The position numbers and the translations under genes were made by a program. From Anaerolineae bacterium (GTDB lineage Bacteria; Chloroflexota; Anaerolineae; B4-G1; SLSP01): a DNA stretch of 22,783 nucleotides. Under the pieces are notes generated by a model, which was not told the DNA's origin, made no database searches, and saw nothing but the letters and a program-made list of their open reading frames with translations. This document shows positions 1 to 7,344 of the stretch, one piece after another (the stretch's first letter is position 1; each line of letters begins with the position of its first letter). The stretch spans positions 1-22,783 of the forward strand of contig JAIOSN010000012.1 in the NCBI GenBank assembly GCA_021107605.1, written 5' to 3'.

Positions 1-1009
1 CGACGTTCGCGTGGGGAGCCACGCCAGAGATGTTGGCGGTATAGACGCCGCTCGGGGTGGTGATGGTGGCGTCATAGACAAAGTTTCCGCCCGCCGTGCT
101 GGCCGTATGGGAGCCGTGGCCGTTAGCGTCTCTGGGGTCGCCGCCGTTGACGGTGGCATAGCCCCAGGCGCCGATCAGTTTGTCGTTGCAGGGGAAGGTG
201 GGGTCGTAAGAAGGATCGGTAGAATCACAGACACCGACGTAGGTGCCCGCGCCCCAGGGGTTGGTATGGTCATAGCTGTCGTCGCCGATGTCCAGGAAAG
301 AGGGGTTCCAGGGGTCAATCCCGGTGTCAATCACGCCGATGGTAATCCCTTCGCCATAGGTGCCGGGCAGCCCGCCTGTCTCGGAGCCATCCCAGAGGCC
401 GGGCGCGCCCATCCAGGCCGGGCCGGCATCGGTGTCGAGAGTGTACTCGTGCTCACGCTCGATGTACTTGACGCTGGGCAGCTTGGCTACGATGGCCGCT
501 TCCGCAGCCGTCATCTCGGCGGCAAAGCCATTGAGAGCGGCTTTGTACGTGTACAGCACATCAATGGACCGGCCAAGCGTCATGTTTACTTCCGCGATGG
601 CCTGTGCTTGTTCTTGGGCCAAATAATCCATATACGCCACGCTCGCGGGGGCCTCGGGGTCTAGTTTTGACTCGCCTCGAACTGCGGGGTTGGTCGCGGA
701 TAGACCGTTGATGCCACCACGGTAGCTGGCTACTGAAGCATCTTTCAGTTGGACAATATAGACAGCTACTTCATCCATGTTGATGAGAGTAGCTGCTACG
801 GCTTCGAACTGGTACTTACCTTTGCCAGTAGGAGCTTTGTCAGTTTCCTCTGGAGAAGCGGTACCTACGGTTTCGAGCTCAAACTGATCTTTGCTCTTGA
901 CGGTAGGATTATCGCCGGCTTCTATGGGAGGAGCGGCTTGAACTGCTAGCGGCATGATGCCGGCCAACAGGGTGAGTAATACTACGATGTTAAACCATCT
1001 AGCTTTCAT
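1..1009 (-). CDS. Secreted subtilisin-like (S8) serine protease, N-terminal 336 codons only
   Basis: This gene runs off the left edge of the window; I translated the minus strand by hand and found no stop through base 1. It starts at the ATG at 1009 after an AGGAGAC ribosome-binding site. Residues 1-26 form a signal peptide (MKARWFNIVV..., ending near AQAAP). Residues about 80-195 match an inhibitor-I9 propeptide. The catalytic Asp is D228 in VIDTGID and the catalytic His is H298 in NGHGSHTAST; the Ser lies outside the window. Residues 1-23 are identical to those of the protease at 1894-6327, and similarity continues throughout, so the two are tandem paralogues. The pre-propeptide linker holds an extra ~25 residues, apparently from an internal duplication (KSKDQFELET near 38-47, KGKYQFEAVA near 63-72). 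It is a secreted endopeptidase; its substrate is unknown. The family is certain; the C-terminal architecture cannot be seen. Confidence 0.93.
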   Translation of the reverse strand, partial: MKARWFNIVVLLTLLAGIMPLAVQAAPPIEAGDNPTVKSKDQFELETVGTASPEETDKAPTGKGKYQFEAVAATLINMDEVAVYIVQLKDASVASYRGGINGLSATNPAVRGESKLDPEAPASVAYMDYLAQEQAQAIAEVNMTLGRSIDVLYTYKAALNGFAAEMTAAEAAIVAKLPSVKYIEREHEYTLDTDAGPAWMGAPGLWDGSETGGLPGTYGEGITIGVIDTGIDPWNPSFLDIGDDSYDHTNPWGAGTYVGVCDSTDPSYDPTFPCNDKLIGAWGYATVNGGDPRDANGHGSHTASTAGGNFVYDATITTPSGVYTANISGVAPHANV

Positions 1010-1210
1010 GAGTATTGTCTCCTAAGTTTAGTTAGAAATGACGAAGTATAATGGTCTTTCTTCCAAAATCTTGTGAAGTCTGTAGCTTACCCGATAGACA
1101 GCACCTCCTTAATAAAGTAGGGGATGAAAAATTGCTTCTCTGACCAGCTGGGAATTGAAGTGGGTTTCTATGTAATGAGACTACTTTCCTACCATATAGA
1201 ATGATGACAT
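1010..1210 (-). promoter_or_regulatory. Conserved ~195-nt 5' leader of the partial S8 protease
   Basis: The stretch between the predicted transcription start and the ATG matches the leader of the paralogous protease (6328-6525) in several blocks: TCTATATGGTAGG, CAATTCCCAGCT, AGGAGGTGCTG, ACTTCACAAGATTTTGG and AAGACCATT. The internal AGGAGGT (complement of about 1103-1109) lies ~95 nt upstream of the true ATG and could bind ribosomes. Following it, GTG CTG TCT ATC GGG TAA would be a five-codon mini-ORF, but the GTG overlaps the Shine-Dalgarno-like sequence, so translation there is doubtful. The function of the leader is unknown; conservation may simply reflect recent duplication. Confidence 0.5.
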
Positions 1211-1238
1211 ATTCTAATACAAAGATCCGAGAGGTCAA
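1211..1238 (-). promoter_or_regulatory. Sigma70-type promoter for the partial S8 protease
   Basis: On the minus strand TTGACC (complement of 1233-1238) is followed after 16 nt by TAGAAT (complement of 1211-1216). Each box matches the consensus at 5 of 6 bases. The identical boxes and spacer recur ahead of the second protease at 6526-6553, which supports both calls. Transcription would start near 1204, giving a leader of about 195 nt. Confidence 0.7.
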
Positions 1239-1253
1239 GGAGAGGGACAAGTC

Positions 1254-1302
1254 GAAAGGCGAAAGGCGAAAGGCGAAAGGCGAAAGGCGAAAGTTGAAAG
1301 TT
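1254..1302. repeat. Heptamer tandem repeat (5 x GAAAGGC + 2 x GAAAGTT)
   Basis: Five perfect copies of GAAAGGC (1254-1288) are followed by two copies of GAAAGTT (1289-1302). On the minus strand the array lies about 16 bp upstream of the -35 box of the partial protease. The corresponding place upstream of the paralogue (about 6562-6592) has a degenerate, non-expanded form (AAAAGTTGAAGGTTGGAAGTT), so the array expanded after duplication or contracted in the other copy. Confidence 0.8.
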
Positions 1303-1818
1303 GAGGCCCGGTGGTTAGAATCATGTTCTAGCCGTGTTGTCATTCTGAGCAGTCTGTCTTGAGCGCAGTCGCAGGAACCAGCCGGAGTAACGCGACTGAC
1401 GGGAGGTGAGGAATCTACCGACGTGTAAGACTCGTAACTTAAGCTCAGCTGTGGCAGGTCTCTTGCAAGAACTGCCCTCGCTATGGACCGAGCCGCCTGA
1501 GCAAGAAAGCGAGGAGCATATAGTCGCGGAAGATTCTCCCTTCTGCTTGTGCTGCTGATTCCAGAGATGGGAGATTCCTCAGACTTCACTCTTCACTGCA
1601 CTGCGTTCTGCTCGGAATGACACTGGTTGTTGTGGCCGGTCTCTTGCGCCAGAGTATGAAGTGCCCGGACTACGCAGCGACGCCGGCTCAAGTCGGCTAG
1701 CCCCGTTTACGGGGCGTCGTTCCGTAGCCCGTGGTCTTTAGCCACGGGCGTTGGTTGAAGGTTAGCCGCGACTTTAGTCGTCAGGTAAATTTGTCTCCGC
1801 GCGCTGCACTGGAGTAGA
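1303..1818. repeat. Gene-free interval packed with palindromic and inverted dispersed-type repeats
   Basis: No convincing gene is seen between the two protease units. The interval holds a pair of facing, diverged elements: GTCATTCTGAGC...GAGGAATCTACC (about 1340-1420) and, inverted, GGGAGATTCCTC...GCTCGGAATGAC (about 1568-1622). Next come compact hairpins: GCCCCGT-tt-ACGGGGC (1700-1715), GCCCGTGG-7 nt-CCACGGGC (1727-1749) and CGACT-tt-AGTCG (1769-1780). From general knowledge, such elements are scattered through intergenic DNA of many Chloroflexota genomes; copy number cannot be checked here. Another CTCGGAATGAC end occurs near 6625 upstream of the second protease. A 185-codon minus-strand reading frame crosses these repeats but has no protein-like features. 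Confidence 0.6.
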
Positions 1819-1847
1819 AAGCCGCCGGGAGAAATTCCCGGCGGCTT
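1819..1847 (-). terminator. Intrinsic terminator of the complete S8 protease
   Basis: A perfect 12-bp stem (AAGCCGCCGGGA with its complement) closes a 5-nt loop about 47 bp past the protease stop. On the minus strand it is followed by TCTACT, a poor T-tract, so termination may be partial. The outer AA/TT pairs make the hairpin usable on either strand. Confidence 0.65.
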
Positions 1848-1893
1848 CTGTGTTTATGATTATTCTACCTGCGCAGTGCTGCGCGTTTGTTTA

Positions 1894-4800
1894 TTAAGAA
1901 CCCCGCATAACCAGGGGGAGGTAGATGTAACGCAAGTGTCCAAATATCGTTGATCGTGAGGGGACGGTGTGATCGTCAATGGACAATGTTTCATCTATCT
2001 GGTCTACAGTCCACGCCCCGGATTGTACAGTGAAGGTCTTGGTGAGCACGGCCCAGGTATTCATGCTGGAGCCGCTCCAAGTTAGGGAACCAGTACCTGT
2101 CACCACGCTACCGGTACTAGCCTGGTAATCTTTCAGCGCGAATGACGACGTGTTCCAGGTCTCGGTGAGCGCGTGGCTGATTGCGATGGTATTAGTGATC
2201 CAGACTGAATCAACGATCTGTATCTGATCACCATTTGCTAACAGATGGCCTTGAGTATATGCCGCACCGTTGACAGTGACAACCTTATTCCAAGTGTAGG
2301 GAATCACGGCTAGTTCGGCGCTGGTGCTGGCTTCCTTACTGCCGGGATCGTCGGTGTTATGTTGTACTATGTTGGTTAAGGTAGCCAAATTGGAGGTGGC
2401 ATCTACTGTGGCTTGGTAGGTGATGGTGGCTTTGGGGAGTGTGTAGTCGAAGCAAACCATTAGCCCATCGGTGATTACAGTTGTAGGAGTCGAGATACCT
2501 GCGGTGTATACGAATTCGTTGCCTAGAATGCCATCTTGGTTCTCGACCCCGACAGTAACGGGATGCGGCTGACCTATGATGTTATCGTAGGCATAGACGA
2601 ACTCATAAAACCCGGGGGTATTGTTGATGGTGCTATTGATAACCACCTCGAAGTCGTATCTATCTGTGCCACCGCCAACGGGTTCCATATCATCATATTC
2701 GATGATGGAAATTTCAGGGCCAGCGCTAGCTAGCGAGACGCCACGTAGGCCGCCCGCTGTGCCGTCGTAGATAATCTTCATGTTGCTCCAGAGGATGGCC
2801 ATCAAGTCGTTGGGAGCGGTGGGGTCGGGAAGGGCGGTATTGACTTCTGGGTTTGCACCCATAGTGGTATCGAAATATGCGAGACCATCGTCGTTGAAGT
2901 TGATGCCTTTCTTATCAACATCATAAAACTGCATGGGGTTCTGCCCGCTAAACGCGGACCAGGCGCCCTCACCGCTGATATTATCCTTCGGGCTAATTCC
3001 AAAGGCTTCCAAGTTGACGTAGCCACCGAAGCCCGTGTCACAGTAGGGATCGTTATTGCTGGTGGTCATACGGTAGAAGCCTTTGTCAATCAGAGTGCCG
3101 TCCCAGGTGAGTACATCTCCTACTACGCTAACTGTGCCGCTATCTGCTGAAGCAGAGCCGGGCACGTAGGTCAAGCCTGCGGGGATGGTGTCGGTGATGG
3201 AGTAGGTGACTTCGTGACCGGTGATGTTTGGCTGGATGTCGATGGTGTAGGTGACGGTGTCGCCAGGTTTGGCAATTGCCGGGCTGACTGACTTAATCAC
3301 GTCATCTGCGTAACGGGTGAGATTTACCGGGACGGTGCCTATGTTGCCGTGGCTAGCGCCATCAGTCCCGATGGAGAAAGCTCCGTACCAGAGATCGCCG
3401 GCTTGTATGGTGGGGGTATCCCAGTAGAGACGGAGGGCGAAGTCGGTCTTTTCGGGTACTGTGGTCGGCCCGGTGACGGTCATGTTACCACTGTCTGCGG
3501 CCACCACTGCTGTGGCTAAGGTAACGTCATCTGGCTGTGAGCCAGAACCGTCCCAGTTCTGTACCAGGATCCACCAGGTGCCGGTTACCAGATCAGAACC
3601 GGTTATGTCACAGTACTCGGCCCAGGAACCGGTCGCGCTCTTACAAACCTGCTCGCTCTTCTCCGGCCCATCGCCGTCGAGATCGCGACCGACGAACATA
3701 TCCAAGTCGGGCGCTTCAGAGGCAGTCAGTTCAGCTACCAGGCGTTGAGCATCCGCGCCCACCGTCGTAGTGATGTAGAAGACGCCGTCGGTCAGATTGT
3801 CGTAAGGTGAATCGTGAGCAGTATCCTCGGAGAGTGATTTGTGGGTGAGGGTGGCTAGGGTGAAACCGAACGTGTCGATGGTCAGGTCGGTGATCTCGAG
3901 GGCCTGCAGGTCTTCAATCAATTGTGAGCCGGCGTTGCGGCGCGTGTTGATCTCTACCAGGGCCGGCAGCACACCGGTGGAGGGTTTGACGGCCAGTGGG
4001 AAGTGGGCTTGTGCTGGCACGGTGAAAGCTGTGGTTGGTTCAAGAGTCACTTGCCCGAAGACCCATATATCATTCGGCAGCGCACTGACGTCTGTCTCAA
4101 CGGTGATTACCTGCGTGCTGTTCGGTGCTAGCTCAAAGCTGTTCGGCGTGACCGTCGTGGTCATGCCCGTAGCGCCGGTGACTGCGGCCGTCCAGGTGAC
4201 GGTGTAGGATTTGGTGTTGGAGAGGGTGCGCGTCCAACTGCACTGCTGCAAACAGAGGCCATTGCCGAAGCTGGCTAGGTTCAAGGTCTGGGGATCGCCG
4301 CCCGTAGCGGGATCAGCGGCCGTGAAGTTGGCGGTGGTTTCATCCAATACCAGGCCGGCCGTACCGGCCTTGCTCAGATCCACGCGCCCTGCGCCCCGGT
4401 CAAAGGGGTCGGCGGCGGTGGCTTCGTCTTCCTTGAGTATATCGGTCCACGCAGTCATCATCAGCGCGGATTGCACTTCTGCCGGTGTCCAGGTGGGGTG
4501 CAAGGCCAGGATCAGCGCGCCGGCGCCCGCTGCGTGCGGGCTGGCCATGGAGGTACCGCCCATGAGTTGGTACTCAATTCCACTTACGGTAGCCGCGAAG
4601 ATATCCACGCCAGGGGCTACCACATCCGGTTTGATGATGCCGGCCGCTGCTGCGGTGTTGTTGGGGCCGCGCGAACTGAAGCCGGCCATGATGTCGGCAT
4701 AGTCGTCATTTACAGCCAGGGTGGTACCAGCGATGGTGGCCTGTTGCACGACGGTGCTCGTGAGCCACGTCTTCAACGTTACTCCAGCCGAGTAAGAAAT

Positions 4801-6327
4801 ATGCACGGCCGGTAATGCGTGAGCGTCGGCATTGAGCGAGAGGGCATTAGCCTGATCGTTAGCCAGCACATAGCCGCCCGCCCCACCGGCCAGGACGTTG
4901 TCACCTTTTTCTACACGGCCGGCCACGCCACGGTCACAGACTACGATCTCGCCACTGAACGTACCAGGAGCGAAGGGCTTCAGGCACTTAGCATCATTGG
5001 CAGAGCCGGTGCTGGTGTACCAACCGGCGTAGACGATCTCGGCTGGGCCGTAGCCAGAGGTGATACTCTTGCCCTCGATGTCTGCTGGAGCTGCGGTGCC
5101 CCCTGTCATGTCAATCAGGGCGTTGCGGAACTTGCGGTTGTGCGTGCTGGCGCCTACCGTGAGCATCCAGGGCGAGTTACCCGGGGAGCCCATGGTTTCC
5201 GCGCCAGGGCCGGTATTGCCAGCGGAGGTGGCTACGAAGATGCCCGCGTCACGGACGTTGAGCCAGCCTAGCGCGCCGGAATCGGTCCAAGGGTTGGCCC
5301 CGCCACCGCCGATGGAGTAGTTGATCACATCAACGCCGTCGAGAATGGCCTGCTCCTTGGCCGCCGTCGTAGCGGAGTTAGGACAACCATCTTCGTTACA
5401 GACATCGTACATAATGATGTTGGCGTGAGGCGCGACGCCGGAGATCTTCACGGCTGTGATGGTGATGGTCGCGGCCTTAATGGTGGGGGAGTAGACAACG
5501 TTGCCGGCTGTGGTGCTGGCAGTGTGACTGCCGTGATCGCCATCAATGCCGTCCTCGGGGATATAGTCCCAAACACCGATCAGTTTGCTGGTACAGGTGT
5601 ACGTCGTCGGTTCTGTGTCGCAGAGGCCGATGTAGTTATCGGCACCTAAAGGATTGATGACGGTGTAGCCATCATCTCCGGTAGAGGCAAATGAGGGGTG
5701 ATCCATGTTGATCCCCGTATCGAGGACGCCGACGAGAATGCCTTCGCCCTGAGTGCCGGGGAGTCCGCCGGTGTCCGTGCCATCCCAGATACCAGGTGCG
5801 CCGATCCATTCCGGGCCGATGTCGGTGGTAGGGTAGAGCATGTAATCCCGTTCCACGTTCACAACCCCTGGGAGCTTAGCGATATCTGCCGCTTCCTGGG
5901 GGGTCAGCCAGACAGCCATACCATTCAGCACATACTGGTATTGGTATTTGACTTCCACCGGGCGCGTTACGCTCTCTTCCAGCGCGTTGATGAATTGGGC
6001 CTGCTGATCCTGGAGGTAGTTGACGTAAGCGATGCTGGCGGCGCTCTGAGTATCAAGTTTGACTTCACCCTTGACACGGGGATTGGTCGCCGCTAACCCG
6101 GCAATCTCGCCGCGATAGCTGGCTGCGGGAGCAGCTTCCAGCTGGATAATGTAGATAGCTGCTTCATCCATTTTGATGGGGGTGGCTTCTACGGCTTCGA
6201 ACTGATATTTGCTCTTGCCGGTAGGGATACCGCCATCTTCCGTGGAGGGAGCGGCTAGGACTGCCAGCGGCATGATGCCGGCCAGCAGGGTGAGTAATAC
6301 AACAATGTTAAACCATCTAGCTTTCAT
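1894..6327 (-). CDS. Large secreted S8 subtilase with PA insert, PPC-like and DUF11-type repeats, and a YLPLVM C-terminal tail
   Basis: A 1477-residue exported serine protease. In order: signal peptide 1-26; inhibitor-I9 propeptide about 50-165; S8 catalytic domain about 195-655 with D203 (VLDTGIN), H265 (DHGSHTAS), oxyanion N371 (TSAGNTGPG) and S593 (GTSMASPHA); a protease-associated (PA) insert about 405-535 between the His and Ser motifs; an Fn3-like region about 660-785; a PPC-like beta-sandwich about 840-945 (DLDMFVGRDLDGDG, GTWWILVQNW); a DUF11-type repeat about 1008-1080 (AKPGDTVTYTI); an unrecognised beta-rich module about 1085-1270; more DUF11-like sequence; and the end RYIYLPLVMRGS. 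There is no LPXTG motif and no long C-terminal membrane helix. The start follows GGAGAC at good spacing and gives a clean signal peptide. It is a tandem paralogue of the gene at 1-1009, with its own promoter and terminator. It probably degrades extracellular or cell-surface protein; the substrate is unknown. Confidence 0.95.
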   Translation of the reverse strand: MKARWFNIVVLLTLLAGIMPLAVLAAPSTEDGGIPTGKSKYQFEAVEATPIKMDEAAIYIIQLEAAPAASYRGEIAGLAATNPRVKGEVKLDTQSAASIAYVNYLQDQQAQFINALEESVTRPVEVKYQYQYVLNGMAVWLTPQEAADIAKLPGVVNVERDYMLYPTTDIGPEWIGAPGIWDGTDTGGLPGTQGEGILVGVLDTGINMDHPSFASTGDDGYTVINPLGADNYIGLCDTEPTTYTCTSKLIGVWDYIPEDGIDGDHGSHTASTTAGNVVYSPTIKAATITITAVKISGVAPHANIIMYDVCNEDGCPNSATTAAKEQAILDGVDVINYSIGGGGANPWTDSGALGWLNVRDAGIFVATSAGNTGPGAETMGSPGNSPWMLTVGASTHNRKFRNALIDMTGGTAAPADIEGKSITSGYGPAEIVYAGWYTSTGSANDAKCLKPFAPGTFSGEIVVCDRGVAGRVEKGDNVLAGGAGGYVLANDQANALSLNADAHALPAVHISYSAGVTLKTWLTSTVVQQATIAGTTLAVNDDYADIMAGFSSRGPNNTAAAAGIIKPDVVAPGVDIFAATVSGIEYQLMGGTSMASPHAAGAGALILALHPTWTPAEVQSALMMTAWTDILKEDEATAADPFDRGAGRVDLSKAGTAGLVLDETTANFTAADPATGGDPQTLNLASFGNGLCLQQCSWTRTLSNTKSYTVTWTAAVTGATGMTTTVTPNSFELAPNSTQVITVETDVSALPNDIWVFGQVTLEPTTAFTVPAQAHFPLAVKPSTGVLPALVEINTRRNAGSQLIEDLQALEITDLTIDTFGFTLATLTHKSLSEDTAHDSPYDNLTDGVFYITTTVGADAQRLVAELTASEAPDLDMFVGRDLDGDGPEKSEQVCKSATGSWAEYCDITGSDLVTGTWWILVQNWDGSGSQPDDVTLATAVVAADSGNMTVTGPTTVPEKTDFALRLYWDTPTIQAGDLWYGAFSIGTDGASHGNIGTVPVNLTRYADDVIKSVSPAIAKPGDTVTYTIDIQPNITGHEVTYSITDTIPAGLTYVPGSASADSGTVSVVGDVLTWDGTLIDKGFYRMTTSNNDPYCDTGFGGYVNLEAFGISPKDNISGEGAWSAFSGQNPMQFYDVDKKGINFNDDGLAYFDTTMGANPEVNTALPDPTAPNDLMAILWSNMKIIYDGTAGGLRGVSLASAGPEISIIEYDDMEPVGGGTDRYDFEVVINSTINNTPGFYEFVYAYDNIIGQPHPVTVGVENQDGILGNEFVYTAGISTPTTVITDGLMVCFDYTLPKATITYQATVDATSNLATLTNIVQHNTDDPGSKEASTSAELAVIPYTWNKVVTVNGAAYTQGHLLANGDQIQIVDSVWITNTIAISHALTETWNTSSFALKDYQASTGSVVTGTGSLTWSGSSMNTWAVLTKTFTVQSGAWTVDQIDETLSIDDHTVPSRSTIFGHLRYIYLPLVMRGS

Positions 6328-6525
6328 GAGTATTGTCTCCTTAAAGTTTAGATAGAAGTGATGAGGTACAATGGTCTTTTCCCCAAAATCTTGTGAAGTT
6401 TTTAGTTTATCTGCTAGGCAGCACCTCCTGTGGTGTGGGGTGAGAACTGCTTCCCAGGTTAGCTGGGAATTGTAGTGGTATTCTATGTGATGGGATTATC
6501 TCCCTACCATATAGAATAATAGCAC
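6328..6525 (-). promoter_or_regulatory. Conserved 5' leader of the complete S8 protease
   Basis: This is the counterpart of the leader at 1010-1210, with the same blocks in the same order. An extra feature here is a possible stem TTCCCA...TGGGAA (complement of about 6452-6471) that is weaker in the other copy. The AGGAGGTGCTG block is kept (complement of about 6419-6429), again followed in frame by a stop five codons later, with changed codons in between. Its role is unknown. Confidence 0.5.
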
Positions 6526-6553
6526 ATTCTAATATAAAGATTTGAGAGGTCAA
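6526..6553 (-). promoter_or_regulatory. Sigma70-type promoter for the complete S8 protease
   Basis: Minus-strand TTGACC (complement of 6548-6553), 16-nt spacer, TAGAAT (complement of 6526-6531). Boxes and spacer length are identical to the promoter at 1211-1238, although the spacer sequence has drifted. Confidence 0.7.
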
Positions 6554-6652
6554 GGAGAAGGACAAGTTAAAAGTTGAAGGTTGGAAGTTGTGCCCCGACG
6601 GTTGAAGCCACCGGCCAGCTCTGGCTCGGAATGACAAAGGTTTACAGAGCAG

Positions 6653-6682
6653 ACCAATGCACCCTATCTAGGGTGCGTTGGT
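6653..6682. repeat. Long palindromic hairpin (14-bp stem, 2-nt loop)
   Basis: ACCAATGCACCCTA pairs with TAGGGTGCGTTGGT around a TC loop, all Watson-Crick except one T-G wobble. No T-tract follows on either side, and no gene ends immediately next to it, so it looks like a REP-type intergenic element rather than a terminator. Confidence 0.6.
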
Positions 6683-6732
6683 TGCTTGTGAGGTAAGGGG
6701 TCAGTCAATGTCATTAAGTTAAGCCACTGACC

Positions 6733-6831
6733 AGACCTCAGAGGTCTTATGCGACCCTAGCCCGAAAGGAATTTACCGCAAATACGACGTTGTTTGCAGC
6801 TAGGCAGTGCTATTAGAGACCGCGGAGGTCT
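6733..6831. repeat. Two copies of a palindromic AGACC...GGTCT element
   Basis: AGACCTCAGAGGTCT at 6733-6747 and AGACCGCGGAGGTCT at 6817-6831, each followed by TTAT. A third member, AGACCTCTGAGGTCT, is at 19082-19096, differing from the first only in the central base. The rest of the gene-free interval from 6554 to 6852 shows a diverged extension of the protease duplication (to about 6610) and the hairpin at 6653, but no gene. Confidence 0.6.
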
Positions 6832-6852
6832 TATCTTAATGGCATTGAAGGA

Positions 6853-7104
6853 TCAGTGATTGTTCAGGATGAGAGGGAGGAATCTTTTATATTCTCCCTT
6901 GATCAGGGTGAGTGCCGTGGCGAGTGTGTCGGACCGGCCGTCTGGATTGGTTGCCGTGAGGTCATAAATTCCTACCGGCAGGCCCGCCGGCACGGTAGCC
7001 GTCAAGGCATTGGTGCTCTGGAAGCCAACATCGGTTAAGATGGTGCTGCCAAGTGTCACTGTTAAACCGGTTTGGAAGATGCTTCCGCGTATGGTTATGC
7101 AATG
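6853..7104 (-). pseudogene. 3' remnant of an IPT/TIG-domain surface protein with a FLPLILNNH tail
   Basis: The open frame from the TAG at 7105-7107 down to the TGA at 6853-6855 encodes about 83 residues. They resemble the last TIG (immunoglobulin-like) domain of an extracellular protein: ITIRGSIFQTGL, LGSTILTDV, VPAGLPVGIYDL, TNPDGRSDTL, ending KRFLPLILNNH. The front is missing: there is no start codon with a ribosome site and no signal peptide, and the frame stops just where a GC-rich inverted repeat (about 7110-7139) begins. A GTG at 7059 could open a 68-codon frame, but that would begin inside the domain. The tail resembles the end of the large protease. Truncation is inferred; the original gene's length is unknown. 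Confidence 0.7.
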
Positions 7105-7159
7105 CTACGCCTCCGAGGAGCGCGAAGCCTACCCGGAGGGGACGGAGGGCGACTAGCTC

Positions 7160-7187
7160 TTGTCAAATCTAAACGCGCTGGTATAAT
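7160..7187 (+). promoter_or_regulatory. Promoter of the tRNA-Gly gene
   Basis: TTGTCA (7160-7165), 16-nt spacer, perfect TATAAT (7182-7187). The predicted start near 7194 is about 11 nt ahead of the mature tRNA 5' end. Confidence 0.75.
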
Positions 7188-7204
7188 TTTTGCGTGGGAT
7201 AAAT

Positions 7205-7276
7205 GCGGGCGTAGTTCAGTGGTAGAACGTCAGCTTCCCAAGCTGAATGTCAGGGGTTCGAGTCCCCTCGCCCGCT
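7205..7276 (+). tRNA. tRNA-Gly (anticodon CCC, reads GGG)
   Basis: A full cloverleaf is visible: acceptor GCGGGCG/CGCCCGC, D-arm GTTC-AGTGGTA-GAAC, anticodon arm TCAGC-TTCCCAA-GCTGA with CCC at the anticodon, T-arm AGGGG-TTCGAGT-CCCCT, and discriminator U at 7276, as expected for bacterial tRNA-Gly. The bases after the discriminator are TCA, so CCA is not encoded and must be added by nucleotidyltransferase. Confidence 0.97.
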
Positions 7277-7294
7277 TCAGAGATCAATATCAAG

Positions 7295-7324
7295 AAGGCC
7301 GGTTCGCAATTGCGAACCGGCCTT
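7295..7324. terminator. Bidirectional hairpin terminator between tRNA-Gly and the ABC ATPase
   Basis: A perfect 30-bp palindrome, AAGGCCGGTTCGCAA followed by its exact complement, lies between two convergent genes. T-tracts are short (TTTG on plus, TTCTTG on minus). Position, 19 nt after the tRNA and 20 nt past the ATPase stop, supports use in both directions. Confidence 0.75.
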
Positions 7325-7344
7325 TGCTCTAGGGTGCGACTTGG

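Noticed and set aside
1032..1589. 185-codon minus-strand open frame upstream of the partial protease
   Set aside because: It runs through the heptamer array, inverted repeats and the conserved promoter and leader; the product is Arg/Ser-rich with no domain or ribosome site.
2536..6096. Many plus-strand open frames of 65-163 codons inside the protease
   Set aside because: They are antisense shadows of a gene with clear catalytic motifs and domain order; none has domain-like sequence.
6407..6637. 76-codon minus-strand open frame upstream of the complete protease
   Set aside because: It overlaps the promoter and leader of the protease and resembles the equally spurious frame in the other copy because the DNA is duplicated.
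7072..7332. 86-codon plus-strand open frame over the tRNA
   Set aside because: It crosses the tRNA promoter, tRNA-Gly and terminator; its sequence is explained by those features.
7205..7340. Integrated element with att site at the tRNA-Gly
   Set aside because: No integrase and no direct repeat of the tRNA 3' end were found in the window.
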